The notes beneath the pieces are model-generated. The model was not told the origin of the DNA and made no database searches. It saw only the letters and a program-made list of their open reading frames with translations. The position numbers were made by a program, and so were the translations under genes. Below, piece by piece: positions 1-9,343 of a stretch of 64,000 nt of DNA (positions are counted from its first letter, which is position 1; each line of letters begins with the position of its first letter). Source of the stretch: Atkinsonella hypoxylon (lineage: Eukaryota > Ascomycota > Sordariomycetes > Hypocreales > Clavicipitaceae); the NCBI GenBank assembly GCA_000729835.1, contig JFHB01000113.1:34129-98128 (forward strand). The letters are read 5' to 3'.

Positions 1-751
1 CATTTACAATGGCGATCTTAAAAAGAAGGACATGGTGGAATTTTTGAAACAAGTCGGCGAGCCCAACCCGGACCCTGCTCCAGTCAAGTCCAAGTCCAAG
101 TCCAAGTCCAAGTCGCAATCCAAAGCTAAGCCAAAGAACGAGAAGAACGAACAATTCAAGGCTGGTGGCACAGACGCATCCGAGGAGGCCAAGGGAACCG
201 ATGGAGAATCAACATCAGCCGAGGTTCCAAAATCCTCGCCTGAAATGACTCCCATCACCACAGTCACTACCATGGAAGCCTTGACCGAAAAGTGCCTGCA
301 TCCCAAAGCCCACACATGCATCATTGCATTTATTCCTGTAGAGGCTCCAGAAAGTGGCACCAAAGTCATCTCATCTTTGTCTCATCTCAACGCCAAATAT
401 CTCCAGGGACATCGACAGCTTTTCACCTTCCTTGCCGTCACAAACCAGGTTGAGGGAGTTGGCGCTATCCAACAGGCCCTAGGAATTGGTGCCGACGTCG
501 AGTTAGTCGCCATCAATGCTCGTCGTGCGTGGTGGAGACATTATCAGGGCGATTTTGGGATCGAGAGCGTGGAATCATGGATAGACTCCATTCGCATGGG
601 CGAGGGTTCTAAGGCGAAGTTGCCAAAGGGCATTGTCCAACATGGTGCTGAGACATCTTCGGACTCGGCAGACTCGTCAACCGAGCACTCAACTGAGTCC
701 ACCCCCCAAGAAGAAGCATCGCAGGAGGAGGTAAAACATGAAGAACTTTAA
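1..751 (+). CDS. Protein disulfide isomerase-like ER protein, C-terminal part (5' end outside window)
   Basis: Open frame from base 2 to a TAA at 749-751; the start lies upstream of the window. The first visible residues (IYNGDLKKKDMVEFLKQ) resemble the end of a thioredoxin fold. They are followed by a Lys/Ser linker encoded by tandem AAGTCC units. A second thioredoxin-like region follows (roughly from TVTTMEALTEKC to SWIDSIR) with no CxxC, so it is probably a non-catalytic b-type domain. After an acidic Ser/Glu tail the protein ends KHEEL, a variant of the HDEL/KDEL ER-retrieval signal. This layout fits fungal MPD1/PDIA6-like disulfide isomerases that assist oxidative folding in the ER lumen; the catalytic domain is not visible. 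The 3' end converges on the RRP41 gene, 148 bp away. Family assignment is from recognition of layout; the HEEL tail is directly visible. Confidence 0.72.
   Translation, partial: IYNGDLKKKDMVEFLKQVGEPNPDPAPVKSKSKSKSKSQSKAKPKNEKNEQFKAGGTDASEEAKGTDGESTSAEVPKSSPEMTPITTVTTMEALTEKCLHPKAHTCIIAFIPVEAPESGTKVISSLSHLNAKYLQGHRQLFTFLAVTNQVEGVGAIQQALGIGADVELVAINARRAWWRHYQGDFGIESVESWIDSIRMGEGSKAKLPKGIVQHGAETSSDSADSSTEHSTESTPQEEASQEEVKHEEL
85..113 (+). repeat. Tandem AAGTCC hexamer in coding sequence
   Basis: About five units of an AAGTCC hexamer encode alternating Lys-Ser in the linker between two thioredoxin-like regions. In-frame hexamers can change linker length without a frameshift. Confidence 0.85.
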
Positions 752-899
752 GCCCAGCCACATGTTAGCGAATACTATTTTGAGTTAGCTTCTCCAAGCA
801 TTCGTTTAAGCGCATGAGGCATTACCAGCCATGTGATGATAAGATTTCTAGAGTTGCCAACCACGGCTCCCGGGTAATTCCATTTTTTTGCTTTCCGGT

Positions 900-1805
900 C
901 TAGTCATCCAGATCCATAGCCATGGCATCGCTTCGCTGGACAACGCCTTCCTTGACCATCTTGATGCCCTTTTCTTTGATCGTCTGGTCGAGAAACTTTT
1001 TCACCTGCTTACATCCATCGAGACCAACAGCCAACATGCCTTCAAGGCGACTGACTTGAACACGACTCTCACATACTAAAGCGACAACCCTGTCACTATC
1101 TCCAAGCGAAGCAACAGTCAGGAATGGAAGCTCTTGTTCCTCTTGATTGTTCAGGTCAAGTAGAGGATCTGCCGATTCATCGCCAGCGGCATAAGACGAA
1201 GTCGATCCAGCTGTACATGCGGCTACATAGTCCGTCATTGGAATCCCTGCATCGATGATGGCGAGGGTGGCAGCGTTGATGAGCGCTGCCAACAATGACC
1301 CATCTTGCGACAGGATGTGAAGCGATATGTTGATCGAAGAGTGTGGAAAGAGGTGGGTGTGAACGGTCGACAGGAGGGCTTTCGCAATTGTGATTTCAAT
1401 TTCTTGTGTTCTCCTGGTGCTCTCTGTTAGCGGACCCCCCCTCTCCTGTTTGCAGTTCTCGTCACCCGTGTATCCCTTTTTCGTTGCTTACTTGTCGTTG
1501 CGACCTCTCTTCTTGCGATCGACGCTGGAAAAGCCAGCGATGACCACGTTCACGTTAATGGAGGCGGTATCTCGCGTCGATATCTGGCCGCCTGCCCTGC
1601 GCTGCGCTTGGGACTGCGGTTGCTGCTGCTGTTCCGAAGGACCAGTCACGACACACATGACCTTTGTGTGGCCCATTTCGAAGTATGACGATCCGTCGGC
1701 TGCATTTTGAGTTCGAATCTGTGCGTGCAGACGACGCAACTCATTCCAGCGACGTCCGTCGACACGGAGAAGAGCTAACGAATAGGTTGACGTGTCAAGA
1801 GGCAT
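900..1805 (-). CDS. RRP41: Exosome core subunit RRP41 (RNase PH-fold), two exons
   Basis: Minus-strand gene with exon 1 at 1805-1492 and exon 2 at 1413-900, giving 275 residues. The 78-bp intron (1491-1414) has a GTAAGC donor, a CTAAC branch-like site and a CAG acceptor; splicing restores NDK-RTQEIEIT. The start is the ATG at 1805-1803 (MPLDTSTYSLALLRVDGRRW); further upstream the frame runs into a poly-A/T tract. The RNase PH-type fold is visible from DGRRWNELR through the DGSLLAALINAATLA motif to a C-terminal helix rich in Lys/Glu. A Gln-rich insertion lies near residues 59-66. In eukaryotes this protein is a catalytically inert ring subunit of the nuclear and cytoplasmic RNA exosome for 3'-5' RNA decay and rRNA processing. 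It is convergent with the upstream ER gene. The end MAMDLDD is followed by TAG. Confidence 0.93.
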
Positions 1806-1863
1806 GGTTATTCCTGTTCTGCCGCTGCCGCGTAGAGGCTGACAGTTGCGAAGTTGGGGGGGC

Positions 1864-1891
1864 TTTTTTTTTTTTTTTTTTTTTTTTTTTT
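1864..1891. repeat. 28-base T tract upstream of RRP41
   Basis: Uninterrupted run of 28 T on the + strand (A on the gene strand), 59 bp upstream of the RRP41 ATG. In fungi poly(dA:dT) tracts often mark nucleosome-depleted promoters, so this may be part of the RRP41 promoter or 5' UTR. The exact length may be affected by sequencing. Confidence 0.85.
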
Positions 1892-3202
1892 CCACGTAAG
1901 GTAAGGTTTTTTTTCTGATCTCCCACCTGCTTGTCATCTATTTTATTACAAATCTCTTTGACGCTTACTGACGGAATCATACACCAATAATAAATGCTCT
2001 CCTTTGGGTACCTCCTCTACAGTACTGCTCTACGTCATAATGGAATACCCAGTTGTTTAATTATATTAATGAGGTTCCAGCTCATCCATCTCTGGTCCAG
2101 CTTTGCTCGCCGCATCTGAAGTCCATGTGGGGCTTTTTTTTTCCCTAGCTATTTGGTAAGCGGTGACAAAAGTCAACATAAACTTAACTTGTTCCTTCAT
2201 AAACACATTGACATGTGTTTATGAAGCTAGTTAAGCGACATAAATGTGTCTTTAGCTTAAAAACTAGTTCTAGAGGTACTAGCATGCCTATATGCCAACA
2301 ATACATGGCAATAGTTAAATTTAACGTGTTGCTGGGATGACTACGTAGTATTGTGTGATCTATTATTGCCAAAACGCATTATGTGCGATTTAGCGTGGAA
2401 TATTTCTAAAAGCTACTGCTCCGTCAATCTTGGGTTGTTCTATTATCGGGCACCCTAGTTTTTGTATACAAATAGCGGCGGGTATTCTTGGTTGTGGGCG
2501 AATTTTGCCGGGGTCATAGATAAACTAAGGGCAGCTTTCTAATCCTGACATTATCATTGAAATCGCGTTTACTCGTCAATTTGAAGTAATTCGCAACACC
2601 ATGAATGCATCCATCCCGTAGGTGACCAATCGGGCTGAGTTGAGTGTTAGCAGTAGATAAGTAGTGCGACGTTGCCTCCGAGATCACGATACCGAACACA
2701 TGTCATCTTTTACGCGTCAAGTCGGGAATCCAAGAACGTTGGATCCTTGGTCATAGGGAAGAACTCGCCTTGTGTACTTCACAGAAAGTCAATCGTGTGT
2801 TTTCTCGTGACGCATTATGATAGGTGCTGACCGCAAATGCCATGAGCTCGTAAACATCAGGCGCCTGTCGACGAGTCCTACGACGGTTGCGGGTGGTTAC
2901 GATTGCAGGACTGGATTGATGAAAGAAGCTTGCGGCTCATTTAGTTAAGCTGTTGTCACACCGGGCTATCTATTTAGCCGTGCTTCTTCCGATAGCGCGG
3001 GTGCGTAGTTGTCACAGCGAAAATCCACTGGTAGGTACCTACCTACCTAAGTACTGTGCGTAAGATTCGTCGGACTTTGCATTTCTGCATGCGCGTTCCG
3101 AGACGCAAAAAGTCATTCTCGTCTTGCGCAACTATCGCGCAACCAGTGCTAGCCTTATTCGATTTGCAGGACACCCTCAGATTTTCCAGCAAAGCTGTCA
3201 AA
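1892..3202. other. Intergenic region between divergent RRP41 and zinc-finger genes
   Basis: No supported gene. Short open frames here have no recognisable protein and no codon continuity. It should contain both divergent promoters. The only clear structure is the hairpin at 2183-2235; a short CCTA-type repeat (ACCTACCTACC) lies near 3036-3048. Confidence 0.6.
2183..2235. repeat. Long interrupted palindrome (hairpin)
   Basis: Arms 2195-2207 (CTTCATAAACACA) and 2214-2226 are perfect 13-bp reverse complements around a 6-nt loop. A second 7-bp stem, CTTAACT (2183-2189) with AGTTAAG (2229-2235), extends it beyond a small asymmetric internal loop. No T-run follows and no gene abuts it. It could be a mini-transposon relic or a divergent-promoter element. 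Confidence 0.85.
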
Positions 3203-4325
3203 ATGGGAAAAAAGAAGCGTGGACATCCAGACATTGAGGAGGTTCTTTCACGTCCTTGGTGCTATTACTGTGAGAAGCCTTCTATCTCAGGTCAACTTGT
3301 TCCTGAAGTGACTAATTGATTACAGGCGAGCGCGACTTCGAAGATTTGAAACTCCTCATCTCCCACCAGAAAGCCAAGCACTTCAAATGCGACCGCTGCG
3401 GTCGGCGACTGAATACAGCTGGAGGTACAACACGATCGCAAGATGCTAACCTTGAGGCTCATCCTCCGAGCGCCCGAGCTTGGATTGTTGAAACGCTGAC
3501 GCGCTCTAGGTCTGTCCGTTCACCTAAACCAAGTGCACAAGGAGACACTCAGCCAAGTCGAGAATGCTCTTCCAAATCGGCAAGGTCTCGAGGTAGAGAT
3601 TTTTGGGATGGAGGGCATACCTCAAGAAGCATTAGATCAGCATCGTAATCGCATCATCCAAAACTTCTACCAGGCTCAAGAAGATAGGCGTATCGCAACA
3701 GGAAATCCAGCGTCTGGACAACCTATGCAACGCAAGAAGATAAAGATCGAGACATCAGAAGAGCTCTTAAAACGGCTAGCAGAATTCCGAGCGAACAATA
3801 AGGCGGGCATAGCGAATGGTGGTCAAGATGCCGCGCGAATAACAGATGCTCATACAACGCAACATGTACGTCCAAGGTGCCCACCTCTTTTTGCTCTGCC
3901 CAAAAAAAAAACAAAAAAAAAAACCCTTTTCTAACAATTACAACTGCCAGAGCAATACATTGCAGTTTCCTACGCAGCCAGCTTTATCTACCCAGCAACC
4001 ATACGGGCATTTTGCCAAAGAATCCTTGCCCGCCCGTCCTCCGAGTAACTCGTCGACTGCAGCTGGTCTCGCCCAACGACCCCCACAGGCCGGGCTATGG
4101 CCAGCGGCTGCTGGGGATGATATAGATCAGTTGATTCGAATGGCAGAGGCAGGTGTGAAAGCGCCGCCTTCACACGCACAAGACGTAGAAGATACTGCAG
4201 CTCAGAAGGTACGGAAGGATAGGGAAAAGAAAGGGCGCATGGTGTATGATGACGCAGAGTTTAGCCCGGAGGAGAGAATGGCTGCACTACCACGGTATGC
4301 TTTTGTCCCGGAGATTGGGACCTAG
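3203..4325 (+). CDS. BuGZ/ZNF207-like C2H2 zinc-finger protein, four exons
   Basis: Exons 3203-3269, 3326-3424, 3510-3865 and 3951-4325 give 298 residues. Introns of 56, 85 and 85 bp all have GT..AG ends, and splicing restores the family sequence in each case. The start MGKKKRGHP is followed by two C2H2 fingers (C20/C23/H36/H41 and C44/C47/H60/H65) in the family arrangement WCYYCERDFED...[12 protein letters not shown]. Then come the conserved [16 protein letters not shown] and [17 protein letters not shown] blocks. The C-terminal motif [14 protein letters not shown] resembles the acidic EERRA-LPKY block of animal ZNF207/BuGZ. In animals BuGZ binds BUB3 and microtubules and also acts in splicing; plant relatives include SUF4. 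I see no clear GLEBS motif after the C-terminal block, so BUB3 binding is uncertain. Intron 3 contains two A runs. An alternative acceptor 15 bp further on would also keep frame. Confidence 0.9.
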
Positions 4326-4779
4326 AAGATCTGACGGAGCACCCGAGGCGGTGCCAATCATGTATCGAGTGAAATGCTGTAGTGCTTGGCTCTCAAAATA
4401 TCTCGACATATAACATAGTTTGCTTATGGGTCTGGATTTGTACATTTAGCCCAAGAACTGCAGAAGACAGCTGAAGCAAATGATACGAAGATTAACAACG
4501 CTCTCCTGCTCTCTGCAACAATATAGGTACATGTTGGCCTCACGAATAGCGATGGGCTGTGTGGGAACATACATGACGTTGTAAAGGCAATAACCGCGAT
4601 GGCGGAGCGTCCCTCTCGATCTACAACATACGGTAGAAACTTATCCGGGCTGTGTCATGTGTGTGATCAGCTTCAGGCTTCAGGGTGTTTCGTCGCTCGT
4701 TAACGGAACAGCTTGTCCTTTAATGATTAATGATTATATGAAAGCTGTGAAAATGGTTTAAACAAAAATGACACGGTAA

Positions 4780-4780
<1 letters not shown>

Positions 4781-4822
<42 letters not shown>

Positions 4823-4859
4823 AACAAACCTACCCCCCCCCCCCCCCAAAAAAAAAAAA
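4781..4859. repeat. Compound microsatellite: (CA)n, (AAAC)n, C15, A12
   Basis: A CA dinucleotide run (4781-4818) passes into three AAAC units, then 15 C (4833-4847) and 12 A (4848-4859). Run lengths are as shown in the window and may be length-polymorphic or assembly-sensitive. Confidence 0.95.
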
Positions 4860-5667
4860 GGCTTGGGGTAACAAGTAACATGTCGATTTGTTCTTGCTTG
4901 TCGCAAAGATCACTTGTCTCGAACATTACATGATGGGGACATGTTTAGAGCATCAACGTGCTAGAAGTCCAAGACCGAGAACGGTACTATGCTCAAAGTA
5001 TTTCTAGCGCCTAGGAAGATAGGCTACCTGGATTTTGGTATTCGCTGCATTCATATTCGCGGACTCTGGCTTGGCTGAATTAGCTACCTAGGTTAAAGAA
5101 CGGTATTATGACAGAATGCGCCCCAGTCGCAGGTATATGGATAATGGTAGTGATCAAAATAAGGCCTTGTAGCATTGTTATTATCTTTCCCGAGTTATTA
5201 TTTTCGGATGCTCTATCAGACGTCTGGTCTATTAGAGGTCCATCAAAGCTTCTATGAGACCCTAGCGACACTAACCACGAGATATATATATTATGTATAT
5301 ACTACAATGGCTATTCAAGGGGTTATTATTACCCAGCTCTGATCAGAAAATCAGGGTGGCGCGCGAAGGTAGTTAGTTAAGTGGAATATGTTGAGGGAGG
5401 CACGTGCAATAAATTTCAATATCGTGACGTCATATATATCATTATATCGCGTATGGAATGGGCAGGCAGCAACCGATGATGTATGTATATTGTCTTCAGC
5501 GTTACAGAGAGATTTTTGAACTCGCTTCTTTGATTCCTATCTTCTACAGAATAAAGCTAGACCTGCCTGCTTCAGTTGCAAAGGTCCAAGACGTATGCTA
5601 GGTAGATTTAAACCCAAAGTTCAAGGAGGCCTCGCAGTATAGCAGCAATCTTGGTAGTGCAGCCATG

Positions 5668-5717
5668 GTATGAGTACTAGCAGCATCTGCATTATAAGGC
5701 AGTACATGCACCTAGGT
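5668..5717 (+). repeat. Left arm of 50-bp inverted repeat
   Basis: Reverse complement of 6618-6667 with four mismatches over 50 bases, three of them transitions. The shared core includes CAGCATCTGCATTA and AAGGCAGTACATGCACC. The two arms bracket about 0.9 kb with no transposase frame that I can see. Likely the ends of a decayed DNA element or two opposed copies of a small repeat. Confidence 0.85.
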
Positions 5718-6361
5718 CCGGCACCTCTCTTATGGCGAAATTCGCACGTAAATTGAAGTACCTTTTCACACTCCTTTCGTCCCAACTGACCCACTAGTAC
5801 CCACTTGCCCTACGTCATGCAATGACATAAGCCGTGGCCTATGCATCACCACCGAAGGCTCGATCAAAGTTTATCCATATCTTGGCAGCACTCTTGGCGA
5901 GCACTTTTGGCCGATTCAATAAACCTAAGGCCAACGGCGGCAGATGAGCCTAAAATGAAAGGTTTATCCCACACCCGGTCTTGCCGCAAAGATACTTCCC
6001 ATATTAGAACTCAAGAGGCACTACCATCCGTATGAAGATTTTTTGTTTGTTTTTAAGCAAATCTAGAACATCAGCGTCGTAACTCTGCACAGAATTGCGT
6101 ACCTAGATATGTAAGGGCGCATCCTTCCGTTTTGGGTTTAGTTGCTACTCTGCGTTTCAAAATCCCATTGCCGCGCGGTTATGTACTCTCTTTCGGGAAC
6201 CCTACCCTGTCGTTCAAGTCTTGGCAGGCGAGTGACTAAATGCGCAGTACTGATTTTCGATCATGCAGTAGTAGAAGCTAAGCTTCACACAAGGGCTACG
6301 AGGGAGTAATATAATCCAAGCGCCATTCAATCTAGCCTGTTGAGCCTGGCAACATGGCTTA

Positions 6362-6437
6362 ACCGGGCGGAATTCGAACCCGCTTGCTTGACTGCGTAAC
6401 CTAAAGTAACTTTTAGTACCTGGGCACCCACATAGCC
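6362..6437 (-). pseudogene. tRNA-like relic with a canonical T-arm/B-box
   Basis: On the minus strand a T-arm (83-67 within the 63xx block, i.e. 6383-6367) reads GCGGGTTCGAATTCCGC: a 5-bp stem with one wobble and a 7-nt TTCGAAT loop, matching the RNA polymerase III B-box. Upstream, CTAAA/TTTAG can form an anticodon-like stem, but its loop is 6 nt. I cannot form a convincing D-arm or 7-bp acceptor stem. Best read as a decayed tRNA gene or the head of a tRNA-derived SINE, not a functional tRNA; no amino acid is assigned. Confidence 0.4.
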
Positions 6438-6617
6438 TTAAGAAATATGCTACATGAAATTACTAAGTTATATATATATACACATCTTGGCCGCATTAGT
6501 AATAATATATTAAGCCTTATAGGCTATAATTCAGGTATTTAATTATACTTATTATAATGATGCCTTTAACTACCAGTAAAGCAGTAAGTAAAACTGCCAT
6601 CAACACAAGGACTAGGT

Positions 6618-6667
6618 ACCTTGGTGCATGTACTGCCTTGTAATGCAGATGCTGCTGGTACTTATAC
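6618..6667 (-). repeat. Right arm of 50-bp inverted repeat
   Basis: Partner of 5668-5717 (46 of 50 positions agree in reverse complement). See that entry; no clear target-site duplication is visible at the outer sides. Confidence 0.85.
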
Positions 6668-6956
6668 TATAACGTAAATTAGTGCTTAGAAGGAGTACCC
6701 TTAAGATGCGTTATTTGATTGGTGTATGATCCCTGTCGGTACCGCGCTAGAGCCGTACCGACCTTAAAGGGACGTAGATGCACATGAGTAGCTAACTAGA
6801 TAATGTCAAGGTTGAGACGGGTTAATCCGGTACTAGTCAGTCTGATATTCCACCGTCTTGAGCAGTGGAGCACGTAATAGGTGGTCTTATCCAGACTTGT
6901 CCTGGTTGATGGGATGTAACATAATCTTCTGCACAGCTTGACTGCAGCGATAAGAC

Positions 6957-6992
6957 AACACCACCAACAACAACAACAACAACAACAACAAT
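6957..6992. repeat. (AAC)n trinucleotide microsatellite
   Basis: About nine consecutive AAC/CAA units in non-coding sequence, preceded by a short ACC-rich run. Confidence 0.9.
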
Positions 6993-7419
6993 AACTGCTC
7001 GCCTAGTACAGAATAGAAGTTAAGCCTATGAAGTCACATTATGGTTGAAGAAGTCCGAGTTATATTATTCTTTCAAGTACGACTTAGGCTCATCTGATGC
7101 TCACACGGCGCAATATTTTCATCTACAGAGGCCGGTCGCCTCGTCAATTGTAATATCTCTAATGCATGTATATAACAATAACAGGCCATGACCCCATTCC
7201 CGAAGCCAAACTCGCACCCGCGTATATACCAAAGGCGGGTGAAACACACAAGACAGCTGTGCTCCTCTAGAACATGGTGTTGGCTGCCATGGCTGCTACT
7301 CCGGTTCCGAAGAGGACAAGTTAAGACTTAGCAGGAAAAGATGCAGGAGCTGCAATAGACTAACTCAGCGGCATTTGCGTCGAGCTGGGCACAGCAAGTC
7401 CAGTGGTAGCTTCAGGGAT

Positions 7420-7938
7420 TTAAGCTAACACCAGCTTTACCATTTTATTTTTTTCCGCCTCGTCGTAGCAGCGGATAAAGGCAGTGATGTATTTGACCCA
7501 TGGAGCGTTTTCAAGCTTCATTATAGTATCATACCAGCGATTACGGCAGCGACGGGCCTCCTCGACAGCCGCTAAGAGGTTGCCTTTCTGCCAAACCTTC
7601 ATTGAGTTATCCCAGGAAACGATGTCTGAGAGCAGCGACGCCGGTGCTGACGTAAAAAAGTCACAGTTCTTTCCAAGCTCATCGTCGTACGATGGTAGGG
7701 TGTTGAGTAGCTCCCTGGGGGGCGTGATCTGGTCAGTGAAAGACTTCATAAACTTTCTGGTTGAGCATTCAGAAGGATCCGTCCAGTTAGCGGGCGGCTT
7801 GTGGTGCAGGAGGACTTCCCACAACTTGGAGTCCAAAGCATCGGCGGCCACAGTATGGGCGGCCGCAGCATCGTCGTACACAGCAAGGGCGACCACAGCA
7901 AGTGGCGACAGAACGAAGAGCGCTAGTGCGGCTTTCAT
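7420..7938 (-). CDS. Small secreted four-cysteine protein, function unknown
   Basis: Single-exon frame of 172 residues from the ATG at 7938-7936 to TAA at 7422-7420. An in-frame TTG four codons upstream is not a credible start. Residues 1-19 (MKAALALFVLSPLAVVALA) form a good signal peptide with an ALA cleavage site, leaving a mature protein of about 153 residues. It has four cysteines (58, 92, 131, 157), enough for two disulfides, one N-glycosylation sequon (NWT, 51-53), and an amphipathic, Trp-containing C-terminal half (residues 103-172). I recognise no domain. Size, secretion and even cysteine number fit the loose class of fungal small secreted proteins, some of which are host-directed effectors, but nothing here proves that role. 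It lies about 1.2 kb from the RIP-mutated block, a setting often seen for fast-evolving secreted genes. No intron signals are evident. Confidence 0.7.
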   Translation of the reverse strand: MKAALALFVLSPLAVVALAVYDDAAAAHTVAADALDSKLWEVLLHHKPPANWTDPSECSTRKFMKSFTDQITPPRELLNTLPSYDDELGKNCDFFTSAPASLLSDIVSWDNSMKVWQKGNLLAAVEEARRCRNRWYDTIMKLENAPWVKYITAFIRCYDEAEKNKMVKLVLA

Positions 7939-8741
7939 GCTGGGAGGCAATGATATTCTATAATAATGTGGTAATATAAAGTTTGGATGCAGATGTAAGA
8001 TGCGTGAGCCACAGACAAGATGACGTATTTGTGATCAAAGCGTAGACGGAGTACAGAAACCCTGTTCAGATGTTCTCGTGAAATGCTGTAGAGAGACGAT
8101 AAAAAGAGCAAGAACAAAGCGTTTTATAGATTTGCAGAATGGCAGCTTTACTGGTTGACCCAGCATACAATGACTAGCGACATGTCAAATTCCCGGACGT
8201 CTGGTTCGTTGTGTCGTGCCATTTTGGGAAGAAAACAGCCGACGAAGATGAACTTTAAGCGGAGGAAGCCGAGTTAATCAAGCAACAGGGTCTTTGTCCC
8301 CCGCTTGTTTGGGGGGGGGGGAGGGGAGTAGACGGGGATGAAGAAGGAAGGGGCCGAAATGGATGAGCTGAAATGAGTCTACCAACTAACAACTTGCCAA
8401 GAGTCTTGTGATTATACATAACAGCAACACCGGGCGCTTCCTCCCTCGCCCTCAATCATATCTCAAGGCGATTTAACAAACTCGGTCCTGCTCATAAAGA
8501 CCCAAGGAATTGGCGTGTAACGCCCTGACAGTTATACCGGCATTAATGCTCATTCGATTTGGTAGGCAGAATTTTGCACGTCTTTGATACCAGCATCCTC
8601 CTATATAGAAGTTAGTATAGAACTGAAGTGCTATAGAAGTAAATCAAGGCTGCAGCAGAGCAACTTTCCCCTGCTAGCAACTCGATCTACGTTTATGCTT
8701 CTTTCATCTTCATTCTAACGGTTGATTTTCTTGGCCTCTAG
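7939..8741. other. Intergenic region
   Basis: No supported gene. AT-rich sequence just above 7938 probably contains the promoter of the secreted-protein gene. A short G-rich tract (G10 then GAGGGG) lies at about 8311-8326. A 66-residue minus-strand frame at 8255-8455 is Pro/Ser-rich, reads through that tract and has no recognisable features. Confidence 0.5.
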
Positions 8742-8947
8742 AACCTCGTGAATATATCATCCGCAGGGCTCGTGGTTGCCTCTGCCGTCCTTAGATGCTG
8801 CCTCATCGAGGCGGTCTTCAACCTGGACGGCAAGTAAGTTACCGAGACTTTCAGCAAGCAATTACCCTTTATCTGTGGGGAAAATCAACACATATCATCC
8901 TGCCTAGCATGACTGTCCACTGGGAACACAGTAAACCTCAGGGCTGA
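8742..8947 (+). pseudogene. Two-exon 3' fragment of an unidentified gene (putative)
   Basis: A branch-like CTAAC (8714-8718) followed by a TAG acceptor ending at 8741 precedes an open segment (8742-8833). That segment ends at a perfect GTAAGT donor, and a 74-bp intron (8834-8907) ends CCTAG. Splicing gives a continuous frame, ...LIEAVFNLDGN-MTVHWEHSKPQG, ending at TGA 8945-8947. I do not recognise the protein and cannot find a convincing first exon. It may be the decayed 3' end of a gene at the heterochromatin edge, or chance splice-like motifs. Confidence 0.3.
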
Positions 8948-9100
8948 CCCCTTTGCGTAAGGGTCCAGGTAGGGCCATAAGGTAGCCTAATTAGGCAGGC
9001 AGTGAAGACTTGGTATATGCTTAGTATATGCTAAGCATGTTCAAAATCCTACAATATATTAGTGCGAATTAGCACTTTTATATTTTGAGTATATACATAG

Positions 9101-9343
9101 TGTTACGGTGGGATCCGACGTGGGTTTGTCGGAAGTGACAATAGGTTGTTGGATTCGATAGGTTATGTAATAATTCGTAAGAGGAGTTGTAAGAGCTTCT
9201 ATAAGGAGCATTTAATAATAATGTTCTAGTAAATAATTGTTAATTGTTTAATCTAACTACTTAAGCGTTACTTCTAACTACTTATATATAATTACAGTTA
9301 TATACACTAGTGACCTATAGGTCTGTAGAATTATTCTATAATA
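9101..9343 (-). repeat. LTR of gypsy family I (3' LTR of minus-strand element)
   Basis: 243 bp, reverse complement of 47599-47841. The outer 60 bases keep CG and CA sites (for example GGATCCGACGTGGG) that are TA-converted in the inner end of the other copy. The flank at 9091-9100 belongs to normal-composition sequence, so this is the left boundary of the retroelement block. Confidence 0.8.

Larger units (their letters stand above)
4326..7419. other. Gene-poor intergenic stretch of about 3 kb
   Basis: I see no supportable protein-coding gene; short frames on either strand lack recognisable motifs. The stretch holds the compound microsatellite at 4781-4859, a 50-bp inverted-repeat pair at 5668-5717 and 6618-6667, a tRNA-like relic near 6362-6437, and an AAC/CAA trinucleotide repeat near 6960-6991. 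Base composition is mostly normal, unlike the block beyond 9100. Confidence 0.6.

Noticed and set aside
32..369. 121-residue minus-strand frame opposite the disulfide-isomerase gene
   Set aside because: Shadow of the coding strand; the plus strand has the thioredoxin-like features and the HEEL tail.
8255..8455. 66-residue minus-strand Pro/Ser-rich frame
   Set aside because: Reads through a poly-G tract, has no domain or splice support and is likely chance.
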